Assembly (NCBI GenBank): GCA_903835185.1 | Contig: CAILLX010000087.1 | Span: 1 to 45,598 of the forward strand | Reading direction: 5' to 3' | From: an uncultured bacterium | Lineage (GTDB): Bacteria > Cyanobacteriota > Vampirovibrionia > Obscuribacterales > Obscuribacteraceae | Length of the DNA: 45,598 nucleotides | Shown here: positions 16,278 through 25,907 of the stretch, one piece after another | Position numbering within the stretch: the first letter of the stretch is position 1 | Layout of the letters: each line of letters opens with the position of its first letter | Notes under the pieces: model-generated | What the model was told of the DNA's origin: nothing | What the model saw: only the letters and a program-made list of their open reading frames with translations | The model's database searches: none | Position numbers and translations under genes: made by a program

Positions 16278-17234
16278 ATGAGAAATCAACGCATGACCGC
16301 TCGCTGTAGTGCTATTGCAGCCGCTGTTCTAGTCTGCTCCAGCGGATGTGGTCAGGATTCCCGCGACAAAGAGATTACCCAGCTTACTAAGCAAGTGCAT
16401 GAGCTGCAATCGGAAAATGCAGCCTTGCGTTCATCTTTGTTTTTAGCACAGGCGGTTGAGAAACAGGCGCTAACAGTTGTAGCTACACAAGGAATTTCCA
16501 GCCGTTCAGCGATAGATGCCGCTCACTCAGGCAGCACTGCCACTACTGCAACAGCTCCGTCTGCTACGCCTGCGACAGCGATACCTGCAACACAACTCTT
16601 CTCAGACCTCGCCGGTGCGCCTAATCAAGCATTAATTGAAGCGCTCGCCAGAACCGGCATCTTTAACGGATTGGGCAAAGAGTTCAAGCCTTATAAACCA
16701 ATCAGTCGTGGAGAATATGCTGCCTGGCTGGTTAACGCCAACAATGCACTCCAGGCACAGTCCAAACAGATTCACTTTGCTCCGCAGTTGCCGCCCCAGT
16801 TCAAAGATCTTCCAGCTAATCATCCTTTTTTTAAATATGTGCAAGCTCTGGCAAATGCTGGTTGGTCAGTAGGCTATGAAGACGGTACATACCGTCCAGA
16901 TAAAGCTATTACCCGCGAAGAGATGATAGGAATGAAGGTACCTGTCGATTTAGGAAAGGTAAGTGAACCGCAAAAGTCACAGATGTCCTTTGTCTGGAAG
17001 TTTAGCGACGCCAAAGATGTAGACAACCGTTTTTCAGGCTATATCCATGATGATTTCTATATCTCCGGTCCCAATGGTGGCAACATCAAGCGTGCTTTCG
17101 GCACGCTCGGCGCCTTGCGACCAAAACAAGCGGTCATGCGCTGCGAAGCTGCAGCAACATTATGGCAGTTCGGGCACGGCGATTGGGCGCGCACTGCCGG
17201 GGTCTCACCGGTTGTCTCACGTGGCACCTCCTAA
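16278..17234 (+). CDS. SLH-domain protein with lipoprotein-like signal
   Basis: The N-terminus has a hydrophobic signal ending in LVCSSGCGQD, an imperfect lipobox, so the mature protein may be lipidated at that Cys. A coiled coil follows (ITQLTKQVHELQSENAALRS), then a Ser/Thr/Ala linker, then two S-layer-homology units at about residues 105-220: LFSDLAGAPNQALIEALART with RGEYAAWLV, and FKDLPANHPFFKYVQALANA with YRPDKAITREEM. SLH domains bind peptidoglycan-linked polymers, so it probably ties the membrane to the wall. AAGGA precedes ATG 16278, which is preferred over 16251. Confidence 0.8.
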   Translation: MRNQRMTARCSAIAAAVLVCSSGCGQDSRDKEITQLTKQVHELQSENAALRSSLFLAQAVEKQALTVVATQGISSRSAIDAAHSGSTATTATAPSATPATAIPATQLFSDLAGAPNQALIEALARTGIFNGLGKEFKPYKPISRGEYAAWLVNANNALQAQSKQIHFAPQLPPQFKDLPANHPFFKYVQALANAGWSVGYEDGTYRPDKAITREEMIGMKVPVDLGKVSEPQKSQMSFVWKFSDAKDVDNRFSGYIHDDFYISGPNGGNIKRAFGTLGALRPKQAVMRCEAAATLWQFGHGDWARTAGVSPVVSRGTS

Positions 17235-17370
17235 AACAGAGCGGGTAACAGGCTATCACAATCAGTGAGCCCGGATGCGGTCGGAAGTTGGCAAGCGGAA
17301 CTGCTTATCACAGTCGGCAAGAGTGCAACGCCTGGAACTATCAGGTAAAATCTGCACAGGAGGATGAACA

Positions 17371-17664
17371 ATGACGAGCACACCAACAGATCCATTTAGA
17401 CAATGCTTCAACTGTCAGACAGAGTTGCGCACCCGGCATACATGCCCTTCCTGTGGCAGACCAGTTGTAATTACAGATCTTCAATACCTCAACAATATAG
17501 AAAGATTAGCGCAACAGCTAATTGAAACAGCTTATCTCTCAGCACTACCGTTAGATGTGGAAGCAGATCATGACGAGAATCGTGATCCTCTTCTCATTAG
17601 CCTGGAAGATCTGGCGCGCGAGTTGAAGCACTGGCATTATCCAGGAGATGGTTGCACAGAATAG
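17371..17664 (+). CDS. Small zinc-ribbon protein, 97 aa
   Basis: Two CxxC pairs near the N-terminus (CFNC and CPSC, 9 residues apart) form a likely zinc ribbon. The C-terminal two thirds is acidic and helical, with no other motif. AGGAGG is ideally placed before the ATG. A possible TAAAAT -10 element lies at 17346-17351. It sits 59 bases upstream of the MscS-type channel gene and may be co-transcribed with it. Its function is unknown; small zinc ribbons often mediate protein or nucleic-acid contacts. Confidence 0.7.
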   Translation: MTSTPTDPFRQCFNCQTELRTRHTCPSCGRPVVITDLQYLNNIERLAQQLIETAYLSALPLDVEADHDENRDPLLISLEDLARELKHWHYPGDGCTE

Positions 17665-17723
17665 CCCCACTCTTGCCCGTACCCACATTATTCAGCAAGT
17701 TAGCTTATCGACGAGAATCACCC

Positions 17724-19409
17724 ATGATATTTACCACCTGCCTCCGGCGTGCTCAAACATTTGTCATAGCAGCTTTTATAGCTGTTGCTATTGGCTGCCT
17801 GGCTCTCACTTCCCAGGCACAGCCAGAGGCGCCACAGGCAGAACAGGAGCCGGTCTATGTATATCTAGGCGGCATGCCGGTGGTGGCTGTATACAACAAG
17901 CTCGGTCCATTGCCGATAGCAGAGCGCGCTCGACTGGTACAGGAGCGCATTGATCACATTTTGCATTCCCAGAAACTTTCTCCTGAAGATTTTCACATTG
18001 TCATGGATAACGGCAACGCCAGCCTGTTTTATCACGACGACTACATTATGATGGTCACAGCAGAAGATGCGACATTGCTGAAGAGCACCAGCAGAAGACT
18101 GGCAGAGGACTATTTAAGACGCTTGCAGACAGCCGTTCGGCTCTATGTTCAAGATACTCGCCTTGACCGCATGCTAATTTCTGCCGTTCTGTCAGTATTA
18201 GGATTATTTGGCATCACACTGCTTGCCACCATGTTGGCTCGCTGGTCAGACGCTACTGTAGGACTGCTTCTGTCTTTTCTCGGCAGCCGACCGGTTGGCA
18301 AAGAACTTGCAGTTTCGTCACTGGCTAGAGATACTATCGCCTCGGTCTTGCGTTTTATTGTCCAGACACTCTTTTTCGCTTCCTTTGCCGCATTGCTCTT
18401 CACCTATATTTATTTAGTTCTTAACTCCTTCCCCTGGACCAAGTATTACGCCAGCCAGCTGTTAGACAAAACTGTAACGCCACTTTTAGCCGGGCTACGT
18501 TATGCCACCACTTTGACACCCAATATCTTTATTGTCATGGCTATTATTTATGTAGCTTACGTGGCAATAGCTTTCTTCCGTTTTGCCGCCAACGAGATGG
18601 CAGCCGGAAGGCTCTCTCTTAACGGTTTTGATTCAGACTGGGCAGAGCCGACTTATAAGTTGATCAGAGCTTTAGTTATTTTCCTGGCCATTGTTGTTGC
18701 TGCTCCTTACCTGCCTGGCTGGGGCTCACCTGCTTTCTCGCAATTAGGTCTTTTTGTCGGCTTGCTCATATCACTGGGTTCTACCGGCGCAGTCAGTCAT
18801 CTTGTCGGAGGAATTATTCTCACCTATACAAGAGCCTTCCGTGTTGGCGATCGCGTCAAAATAAGCAATCAAATAGGCGATATTGAAGGTAAGTCACTGC
18901 TTACCACTTCAATACGCACAATAAAGAATGAGCTGGTCACATTTCACAACAGCCTGGTCATCGGCTCTGAGATTGTCAATTACAGCGCAATCGCTCGCGA
19001 GCGGGGACTTATTCTACACACATCAGTCACAATCGGCTATGACGCTCCCTGGCGCCAGGTGCACGAGCTGCTCATCGCAGCTGCCCGTGACTGCCAGCAG
19101 TTAGAACGTGAGCCAGCCCCGTTTGTTCTCCAGAGATCGTTATCCGACTTCTATATCGAATATGAAATCAATGCTTACACACGCGATGCAAGCAGTATGG
19201 TACAGACTTACTCCTTCTTACATCAAAACATTCAGGACAAATTCAACGAAGCTGGGCTCGAAATTATGTCTCCTCATTACAGCTCCCTCCGAGACGGCAA
19301 TAAGATGGCCATACCTGACAATTATCTGTCGCCAGCCTACTCAGCTCCAGCTTTTCGACTCTCGCACCCGGGAGACAAGCCACATGATAATGCTGCAGAG
19401 AAGGTCTGA
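17724..19409 (+). CDS. MscS-family mechanosensitive channel with N-terminal extracytoplasmic domain
   Basis: The protein has a signal peptide/TM, then a ~110-residue extracytoplasmic domain (PVYVYLGGMPVVAVYN, then ERARLVQERIDHIL) as found in several long MscS homologues, then about four TM helices. Next come the MscS pore and beta domain, with SHLVGGIILTYTRAFRVGDR and LVTFHNSLVIGSEIVNYS, and the C-terminal alpha/beta domain to about residue 530. It is expected to release solutes under membrane tension. ATG 17724 is preferred over the TTG at 17652, which would overlap the zinc-ribbon gene. It lies next to two exported caspase-like proteins, which may be coincidental. Confidence 0.88.
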   Translation: MIFTTCLRRAQTFVIAAFIAVAIGCLALTSQAQPEAPQAEQEPVYVYLGGMPVVAVYNKLGPLPIAERARLVQERIDHILHSQKLSPEDFHIVMDNGNASLFYHDDYIMMVTAEDATLLKSTSRRLAEDYLRRLQTAVRLYVQDTRLDRMLISAVLSVLGLFGITLLATMLARWSDATVGLLLSFLGSRPVGKELAVSSLARDTIASVLRFIVQTLFFASFAALLFTYIYLVLNSFPWTKYYASQLLDKTVTPLLAGLRYATTLTPNIFIVMAIIYVAYVAIAFFRFAANEMAAGRLSLNGFDSDWAEPTYKLIRALVIFLAIVVAAPYLPGWGSPAFSQLGLFVGLLISLGSTGAVSHLVGGIILTYTRAFRVGDRVKISNQIGDIEGKSLLTTSIRTIKNELVTFHNSLVIGSEIVNYSAIARERGLILHTSVTIGYDAPWRQVHELLIAAARDCQQLEREPAPFVLQRSLSDFYIEYEINAYTRDASSMVQTYSFLHQNIQDKFNEAGLEIMSPHYSSLRDGNKMAIPDNYLSPAYSAPAFRLSHPGDKPHDNAAEKV

Positions 19410-19445
19410 TTAGCTGTCAGCAGCTGCACCGGGTAGCCTGCCAGT

Positions 19446-19504
19446 TATAATTCTGACAACCGGATGCAGCCACGCCGGTGCCAGGTGGAGGCATCTGTGG
19501 CTGC
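19446..19504 (+). promoter_or_regulatory. Consensus -10 box and leader hairpin upstream of the first caspase gene
   Basis: A perfect TATAAT lies at 19446-19451, but no good -35 element is found at the usual spacing. Just downstream, GCAGCCAC (19466-19473) pairs with GTGGCTGC (19497-19504) to form an 8-bp stem with a 23-base loop. If the -10 is real, the hairpin lies at the start of a ~120-base 5' leader and could affect expression. No known riboswitch class is recognised. Confidence 0.3.
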
Positions 19505-19579
19505 TTGACCGCCCTGCAATCTGGGTATAAGTCCTCTGGAACTGCCAGGGGATAGACAGCAATGATAGGATGACTATCC

Positions 19580-21319
19580 ATGCAAGCGTGGTGTCGACTA
19601 ATCTGCCTTATTCTTTGCCTGTCCATGACGGCCGGGGCAGCACGCGCGTTGCCTAACCCGAGCCTGACTGTGGAAACACCTGTGTACGACAAATGGGCGC
19701 TCATTGTCGGCATCAGCAAATTCAAAGATTCATCAATTAATCTGAAATATTCAGCTAAAGATGCGCGAGACTTTTACAACTTTTTGATTCGGGAAGGCAA
19801 TTTTGCTCCCGATCATGTCAAGATGCTTATCAATGAAGAAGCCAGCCGTGAAAATATCCTGTCAGCCTTAGGAGACAAATGGCTGCCCCGGGTGGCTAAT
19901 CCTAACGATCTGGTTGTTATTTATATCTCCAGTCATGGCAGCCCTTCAGGTATGGATGTCGGCGGTGTCAACTACATAGTGGCCTATGACACTAATAAAG
20001 AAAGCCTCTTCTCAACCGGAATACCGATGCAAGACCTGGTTCGCATTATTAAAGGACGTGTACACTCCGACCGCATCGTTCTTATTCTTGACGCTTGTCA
20101 CAGCGGAGCTGCCAATCCTGATGGCAAAGCTGTCTTTCATCAAGGTAATGTCAATGTAGACGATATTGTTGCCGGAACTGGGCAATTGGTCATCTCTTCC
20201 AGCCAGCCTGATCAAGTTTCCTGGGAATCAAAAGGCGAGCCCAACGGTGTTTTCACTAAATTTTTAATTGAAGGGCTGAAACACAACGGAACAAAGACTA
20301 CTCTAGGTGAAGCTTACGGCTTTATGAAAGACAAGGTACAGGAAGAAGTCTTAAGTGAGCGCGGCGTTTTGCAGACACCAGTTTTAAAGAGCAAATGGGA
20401 AGGCAAAGAGCTGGCACTTCTAGCCCCACCAGCCAGACCACGTCCTGGTCTCAAAGAACAGCCTGCTTCGGCAGCAGAGCCTGCAACAGTCAGGTCACCA
20501 GCTGCTACAGTTCCAGCTACAGTTCCAGCTAAGCCACAGCCGGCAGAAGAGTCACAAGCAACTCTCTGGGACACTTATATGGACACTGCCCGTCGCCAGC
20601 TGCTAGACAAGCACTTTCTTGAAGCCAGACGCATGCTTAACGAAGCCCAGAAGGAGGTTGAGAACGCTACGCCTGGCGATCCCCGCCGCACCTCCACCTT
20701 AATGGAGCTGGCTGAAGTATGCTACCTGGAAGGTAAGTTCAATGAAGCCGAACCTATGTACTGGCGTGTCGTCTCTGACTTAGAGAGCACAGGCGGCGCC
20801 GACAAGCCTCAAGCAGGCACTGCTTTAGCGCGCCTGGCTGGTATTCAAGTTGCTCGCGGACAATATGCAGATTCTGAGAAGCTGGCTGCTCGCGCTTTGT
20901 CTATTCAAGAGAAGACCAGACAGGACGATCCAGCAGCTGCTGCCAGGACTCTAGCAATCATGGCGGCAGCAGCTCTGGGAAGAAATGACAGCAAAGAAGC
21001 AGAAGCTCTCTCCCGACGAGCATTAGCTGGGCTAGAAGCGTCTCCGGATGCCAACGAACAGGAGCTCGTCAAACTGTTGTGCTGCCTCAATAAGGCTCTC
21101 ATAGCTCAAGAGAAGTTTGCTGACGCTGAACCAACTGCCCAGAAAGCTGTCACCCTTGCTGACAAGAGTTTCACTGCCAATGCATCCGAAACAGCAGAAT
21201 GCCTGGAAATCTATGCGCAGGTCTTAGCCAAACTGGATCGCACAGCAGAATCAAAGCGTTGTGACATTAGAGCAAAGTCTATTAGAAGAAAACTGAGCAA
21301 AGAGTCGACTTATCGCTAA
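19580..21319 (+). CDS. Exported caspase-fold (C14) protease with C-terminal TPRs, copy A
   Basis: A signal peptide covers about residues 1-23. A caspase-like p20 domain follows, at about 37-280. Its catalytic dyad is visible: His119 in YISSHGSP and Cys173 in LILDACHSG. After a Pro/Ala linker (about 283-330), TPR-type helices run to the C-terminus (FLEARRMLNEAQKEVE, FNEAEPMYWRVVSDLE, YADSEKLAARALSIQEK). The fold places it with metacaspase-like bacterial cysteine proteases, which usually cleave after basic residues. The signal peptide puts it outside the cytoplasm. AGGA lies a little upstream of the ATG. It is a tandem paralogue of the next gene, 32 bases away. Confidence 0.9.
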   Translation: MQAWCRLICLILCLSMTAGAARALPNPSLTVETPVYDKWALIVGISKFKDSSINLKYSAKDARDFYNFLIREGNFAPDHVKMLINEEASRENILSALGDKWLPRVANPNDLVVIYISSHGSPSGMDVGGVNYIVAYDTNKESLFSTGIPMQDLVRIIKGRVHSDRIVLILDACHSGAANPDGKAVFHQGNVNVDDIVAGTGQLVISSSQPDQVSWESKGEPNGVFTKFLIEGLKHNGTKTTLGEAYGFMKDKVQEEVLSERGVLQTPVLKSKWEGKELALLAPPARPRPGLKEQPASAAEPATVRSPAATVPATVPAKPQPAEESQATLWDTYMDTARRQLLDKHFLEARRMLNEAQKEVENATPGDPRRTSTLMELAEVCYLEGKFNEAEPMYWRVVSDLESTGGADKPQAGTALARLAGIQVARGQYADSEKLAARALSIQEKTRQDDPAAAARTLAIMAAAALGRNDSKEAEALSRRALAGLEASPDANEQELVKLLCCLNKALIAQEKFADAEPTAQKAVTLADKSFTANASETAECLEIYAQVLAKLDRTAESKRCDIRAKSIRRKLSKESTYR

Positions 21320-21351
21320 AATAAGCTGATTCGCTCTCAGGAGGTTTGCAA

Positions 21352-23541
21352 GTGAACATGCGTCCACTGGTAAGTGTCATTCTTATTTGTTGTTTGAGCT
21401 GGTCGGCAGCTCGACAGGTTTATGCCCAGGACTCGACAGTTGCTCCGTTCCATGACAAGTGGGCAATTGTAGTCGGCATTAGCAAGTTTAACGACTCTTC
21501 CTTCGACCTTAAGTTTGCAGCAAACGATGCCCACGACTTTTACAACTATCTGATTGCCGATGGACATTTTGCACCTGATCATGTCGCATTACTGCTCGAT
21601 GGTGATGCGACAAGACAGAATGTAGTCTCGACCTTAGCTGAACGCTGGCTGCCAGCTTTAGTTAAACCAGGCGATCTGGTTGTTATTTATTACTCCAGCC
21701 ATGGCTCTCCTGTAGATGCAAATGTAGGCGGAGTCAACTACCTCCTCACTGCCGACACGAGCAAAGACAACCTTTATGGCACAGGCATCGCCATGCAAGA
21801 CCTGTCTAAATTAATAAAAGAGCGCATTCCCACAGACAAAGTGGTTCTCATCCTCGATGCTTGCCACAGCGGTTCTTTAACAGGCGAAGGAAAAGGTCTC
21901 CAACGCGAGACTAATGTCAATGCACAAAGCGTGGCTAGTGACAGTGGGCGCCTTGTCATAGCTTCAAGCGAGCCCAACCAGACCTCCTGGGAGAGCAAAG
22001 ATCACCCTAATGGGGTTTTTACTTATTACCTCATAGACGGACTGAAATCAAAAGGTGACCAGACAAAGCTTGACGATGCTTTTAATTATATGAAAGAGAA
22101 GGTTCAGGAGGAGGTTTTGCAAGTGCGTGGAGCCATGCAAACCCCGGTTATGAGCGGCTCGCTTAATGCTCATCAGGTAGCTTTAGCCACACCAGCCGCC
22201 GCTCCAGTCACAGTACCTTCTGAGCTACAACCGCCCAAGCCTGCCGGACTGGTTCCATCCGCCCAGGCGACACCGCAGGCAGTAGCAGCCTCTTTGCCAG
22301 GAATATCAATCCAGAGCCGCCTCTGGGAAACAAGTGTGGAAAACGGTCAAAGGGCACGACGTGAAGGGCACTATGGCGAAGCAGAAAAGCTTCTTGCAGA
22401 AGCCCTCAAGCAAGCCGAGACCTTTGGCGACCAGGACGCCAGACTGGCAACCAGTCTCAACGCCCTGGCACAGCTAAAAACAGCCCAGGGTAAATATGCA
22501 GATGCCGAGCCGCTTTTCCGAAAAGCTCTGACAATTAGAGAGAAAGCCAGCGGCTCAAATGGCGCGGATCTGTCCGAGACCTTAAATAATCTAGCTGAAC
22601 TGCTTCTTGCTAAAGGTAAATACACTGAATCAGAGGCTCTCTTGCACAGAGCTTTGACAATCCGCGAAAAGTCATCAGGAGCAGACAGCCTGCAAGCTGT
22701 TCAAAGCCTCAATACGCTGGCCGAAGTTCTTTATGCTAAAGGTATGTTCACGCAGGCGGAGGATGCAGTGGCTAACGCCTCCGCCATGTTGCAGAAGGTG
22801 TCAGCAAGCACTGATTGTCCAGAGCTTGCCCACAATCTGTTGATGTCCGGCAAGCTTGCTTTAGTAAACGGACGTACCAATGACGCGCGCAAGCTCTTAC
22901 AACGGGCTACCGACATGGAAGAGAAGTTGCTTGGCTCCGAGCACCCAGATCTCATAGGCAGTATTAATGCCCTGGCAGAACTTTACACTTATCAGCAGAA
23001 GTATAGCGATGCCGAGCCGCTACTGTATAAGTCACTGGCTATCGGCGAACAATCACTCAGCCCAGACCACCCGCTTGTAGCTGATAGTCTCAACGACCTT
23101 GCTCTTATCTCAGAGCTTAAGCTCAAATATCCGCAGGCGGAAGCCAATTATAAAAAGGCCCTCGAGGTAAGAGAGAAAAGCCTGGGTAATAATCATCCAG
23201 CAGTAGGACAAAGCTTGATGAATCTGGGCTGGTTGAGCTATGTACAGGAAGACTATCCCAAGTCAGACTCTTTGTTCAGAAAAGCTCAAACTGTGACTGA
23301 AAAGGCCCTCGACTCAGACAACCCTAAAGTCATCACCACACTGGAGTACTACTCTTACCTGCTGGCAGCTACCAGCCGCCGCAAGCAAGCATCAGAGCTG
23401 GCAGCTCGCATCAAGTCGCTCAAGGCCAAGAACAAGCTTGCCAACCCCAAAGCAAAAGGCAACCTTGACGAACGTATTCTTAATCTGCGTGCATCAGCAC
23501 TAAAAGAGCAGCACAAAGAAGATTCCAAACGGAGGCGCTGA
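21352..23541 (+). CDS. Exported caspase-fold (C14) protease with kinesin-light-chain-type TPRs, copy B
   Basis: This is a paralogue of the preceding gene, closely similar through the protease domain. A signal peptide is likely cut after YAQ at about residue 26. The dyad is His117 in YYSSHGSP and Cys171 in LILDACHSG. The C-terminal ~400 residues carry about eight 42-residue TPRs of the kinesin-light-chain type (YADAEPLFRKALTIREK, YTESEALLHRALTIREK, YSDAEPLLYKSLAIGEQ). GTG 21352 is chosen because AGGAGG ends seven bases upstream; ATG 21358 is the alternative. The TPRs probably recruit partners or substrates. Its proximity to a Ser/Thr kinase suggests shared control, which is inference. Confidence 0.9.
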   Translation: MNMRPLVSVILICCLSWSAARQVYAQDSTVAPFHDKWAIVVGISKFNDSSFDLKFAANDAHDFYNYLIADGHFAPDHVALLLDGDATRQNVVSTLAERWLPALVKPGDLVVIYYSSHGSPVDANVGGVNYLLTADTSKDNLYGTGIAMQDLSKLIKERIPTDKVVLILDACHSGSLTGEGKGLQRETNVNAQSVASDSGRLVIASSEPNQTSWESKDHPNGVFTYYLIDGLKSKGDQTKLDDAFNYMKEKVQEEVLQVRGAMQTPVMSGSLNAHQVALATPAAAPVTVPSELQPPKPAGLVPSAQATPQAVAASLPGISIQSRLWETSVENGQRARREGHYGEAEKLLAEALKQAETFGDQDARLATSLNALAQLKTAQGKYADAEPLFRKALTIREKASGSNGADLSETLNNLAELLLAKGKYTESEALLHRALTIREKSSGADSLQAVQSLNTLAEVLYAKGMFTQAEDAVANASAMLQKVSASTDCPELAHNLLMSGKLALVNGRTNDARKLLQRATDMEEKLLGSEHPDLIGSINALAELYTYQQKYSDAEPLLYKSLAIGEQSLSPDHPLVADSLNDLALISELKLKYPQAEANYKKALEVREKSLGNNHPAVGQSLMNLGWLSYVQEDYPKSDSLFRKAQTVTEKALDSDNPKVITTLEYYSYLLAATSRRKQASELAARIKSLKAKNKLANPKAKGNLDERILNLRASALKEQHKEDSKRRR

Positions 23542-23666
23542 GGGTTGCTCGAGCATAGTTAAGCTTGCGAACACTGAATTTGCATCTTGCTGCATTTCCA
23601 CCTCTATCTTAAGAACAGTTCAAGCGAGGTATTATTGAACTGACTGCTGTCATCTTCCTTCGGTGT

Positions 23667-24962
23667 ATGCGCAACAACATGGCTAATAAGCGGTCTCAAC
23701 AGATACAACCTGGTTCAACTCTTGCAGGCCGGTATGAAATCATCAGGGTGCTGGGCGAAGGTGGCATGGGTTGCGTCTTCCTGGCACAGCACAAGCAGGT
23801 AAAGCGCAATTATGCTCTTAAACTTTTGTGGCTCACTGCCAATGACAACCAGCGCACTTATCAACGTTTCTTGCAAGAGGCAAGGGTAGCTGGATCTTTT
23901 GATCATGCCAACCTGGCGTCAGTCTATGATTATGGTGAAACTGAGGATGGACATCCTTTTATTGTCATGGATTTTGTCGACGGCGTCTCCTTGCATTCAA
24001 TACTGGAGCAGGAAGAGCAGATCGACCTTATCCGAGCAATCAAGATTTTTTTGCAGATCTGCGCTGGTCTGACCCATATACATGGGAAAGGTCTTGTGCA
24101 CAGAGACCTCAAGCCGGCAAACATCATGGTGGTTCAAAGCAACCATGGCAACGGTGACAGTAGTAATAAAGAGAAGGGCAGCAGACAGGACAGTGATCAC
24201 GCTGAAGAGCAGATCAAAATTGTTGATTTCGGCATCACCAAGATCTTAGCCAAGTCCAGTGAGTCAGATGAAGATTCAACCAAGGCTGGCGAAGTTTTTG
24301 GCAGCCCCTGCTATTCAGGTCCTGAGCAGTGCCTTGGTTATCCGGTTGATGCACGTTCAGACATCTATGCGCTTGGCTGTTTGATGTATCACACTTTGAC
24401 AGGCAAAAGGCCGTTTGAAGGCGAAACCGCCATCGAGACTATAGTAATGCAACTGCATCAGTCGCCGCTGCCGTTCTCGGCAATATGCCCGGACAGGCGC
24501 ATGCCGCACCTGCTGGAGCAGATTATCTTCAAATGCCTGGAGAAGAGACCTGAAGATCGCTATTCATCAGCCTCTGCTGTAGCAGAAGAGCTGACCGCCG
24601 TTCTCAGACGACTTACTGGAAGCCAACAAAAGCCTGGCTCGCTTCAAGCCAATATAGACACTGTCAAGCTCAACCCTGTTGGAAGCAGCAAAAAGAAGGC
24701 TGGCGCGTTTCATCTAGTCACCATACTGGCAGCCATTTTGGCCCTGGTGGCTCTCGCATTTTTCCTGTCTGTGAAGTATAGAACAGTAAAGCATCCCCAG
24801 GTGACACAGCCGGCAGCCACCAGAGACAGTCGAGCCGCAGCCTCTGAATCTGCCTCTCAATCAGTCACTGATACAGCTCCAACCATACCGAAGCGCCCCA
24901 CTGAAGCACAACATCTGCAACCTCCTTCTTCACCAGCTACTAAGACAGAGCCAGCCAACTAG
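23667..24962 (+). CDS. Ser/Thr protein kinase with C-terminal membrane anchor
   Basis: The Hanks-type kinase domain at about residues 25-310 has GEGGMG, the ATP lysine in YALKLL, HRDLKPAN, DFG in IVDFGITK and GSPCYSGPEQ. An unusual hydrophilic insert of about 25 residues, rich in Asn/Ser/Lys/Asp, lies between the catalytic loop and DFG. A single TM helix at about 345-370 (LVTILAAILALVALAFFLSV) precedes a short Thr/Pro-rich extracytoplasmic tail without PASTA repeats. Either ATG 23667 or ATG 23679 (MANKRSQ) could be the start, and neither has a strong ribosome binding site. It lies 125 bases after the second caspase gene. Confidence 0.92.
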   Translation: MRNNMANKRSQQIQPGSTLAGRYEIIRVLGEGGMGCVFLAQHKQVKRNYALKLLWLTANDNQRTYQRFLQEARVAGSFDHANLASVYDYGETEDGHPFIVMDFVDGVSLHSILEQEEQIDLIRAIKIFLQICAGLTHIHGKGLVHRDLKPANIMVVQSNHGNGDSSNKEKGSRQDSDHAEEQIKIVDFGITKILAKSSESDEDSTKAGEVFGSPCYSGPEQCLGYPVDARSDIYALGCLMYHTLTGKRPFEGETAIETIVMQLHQSPLPFSAICPDRRMPHLLEQIIFKCLEKRPEDRYSSASAVAEELTAVLRRLTGSQQKPGSLQANIDTVKLNPVGSSKKKAGAFHLVTILAAILALVALAFFLSVKYRTVKHPQVTQPAATRDSRAAASESASQSVTDTAPTIPKRPTEAQHLQPPSSPATKTEPAN

Positions 24963-24970
24963 GGCTGGCT
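24949..24970 (+). terminator. Possible hairpin at the 3' end of the kinase gene
   Basis: AGCCAGCC and GGCTGGCT form a perfect 8-bp stem around the stop codon with a 6-base loop. There is no T tract after it, so it is at best a weak or factor-assisted terminator. Confidence 0.3.
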
Positions 24971-25160
24971 TGTGGGGGAAAGAACTCAGAGATAGATCTC
25001 TTTACATAAATAAGTTAGTTACACAAGCACGTCAGGACGGCAGAAAAGCGTTCCCCAGACGCTGCACAATTCCGCCTCGCAAGGAGATCGGCAAGACAAG
25101 AGTCCGTGGGGTACGGTATGATTTTTCGCATTCGACACGGACCCCTGCCAGAGAGATATC

Positions 25161-25769
25161 ATGCCTAAACTCATTCTTTTACGCCACGGCGAATCGCAGT
25201 GGAATCTTGAAAATCGCTTTACAGGATGGGTGGACGTGCCTCTTTCACCAAAAGGCGAGCAAGAAGCAAAGCGCGCTGGTGAACTGCTCAAAGATATGCC
25301 GATAGACAAGCTATACACATCGGTACTGCAGCGAGCAATTAACACTGCCAAACTTGCTCTTGAAACCCGCGGCGGCAATAATGGGCTGCCAACTGAATAT
25401 GACCAGGCTCTCAATGAGCGCCACTACGGCGATCTGCAGGGACTGAACAAAGCAGAGACAGCAAAACAGTACGGCGCCGAGCAGGTACATATCTGGCGCC
25501 GCTCCTACGATATACAACCGCCAAACGGGGAGAGCCTCAAGGACACAGCAGCCAGGACTCTGCCTTATTTCAATGAAAAGATTATCCCTGACATTAAAGC
25601 CGGCAAGAATGTGTTAGTCGTAGCCCACGGCAACAGCCTGCGCTCAATTGTTATGTCGCTCGACAATCTCACTCGCGAACAGGTCATCGAGCTCAATATT
25701 CCCACTGGTGTCCCGCTAGTTTACGAAATGGATAACGAAGGCAAAGTGCTGTCCAGCAAATATCTATGA
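25161..25769 (+). CDS. gpmA: 2,3-bisphosphoglycerate-dependent phosphoglycerate mutase
   Basis: This enzyme interconverts 3- and 2-phosphoglycerate in glycolysis through a phosphohistidine. Seen: LLRHGES with catalytic His9, the GpmA signature NERHYGDLQG with Glu86, PNGESL, and the second histidine in VAHGNSLR (His156). At 202 residues it is shorter than the E. coli enzyme (about 250) and lacks most of the C-terminal tail that covers the active site, as do other compact bacterial versions. The LNERHYG segment separates it from generic histidine phosphatases. A 7-bp inverted repeat (25102-25108 with 25136-25142) lies in the leader. Confidence 0.93.
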   Translation: MPKLILLRHGESQWNLENRFTGWVDVPLSPKGEQEAKRAGELLKDMPIDKLYTSVLQRAINTAKLALETRGGNNGLPTEYDQALNERHYGDLQGLNKAETAKQYGAEQVHIWRRSYDIQPPNGESLKDTAARTLPYFNEKIIPDIKAGKNVLVVAHGNSLRSIVMSLDNLTREQVIELNIPTGVPLVYEMDNEGKVLSSKYL

Positions 25770-25907
25770 CAGTAGTTTGCGCCGGTACATTGCATTGGAT
25801 GTCCAGCCGGTCTGGGACGCGCCAACTGGGCGGATGCAATTCGCCTCTACATCCGTGTGCAGAGGCATGTTCAACAATCAGGAGGTGAAAGTCCAGATGC
25901 CGCAGCA

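Noticed and set aside
24963..25160. Possible tRNA or small RNA in the gap before gpmA
   Set aside because: An inverted repeat is present, but no cloverleaf, anticodon arm or CCA-like end could be drawn.
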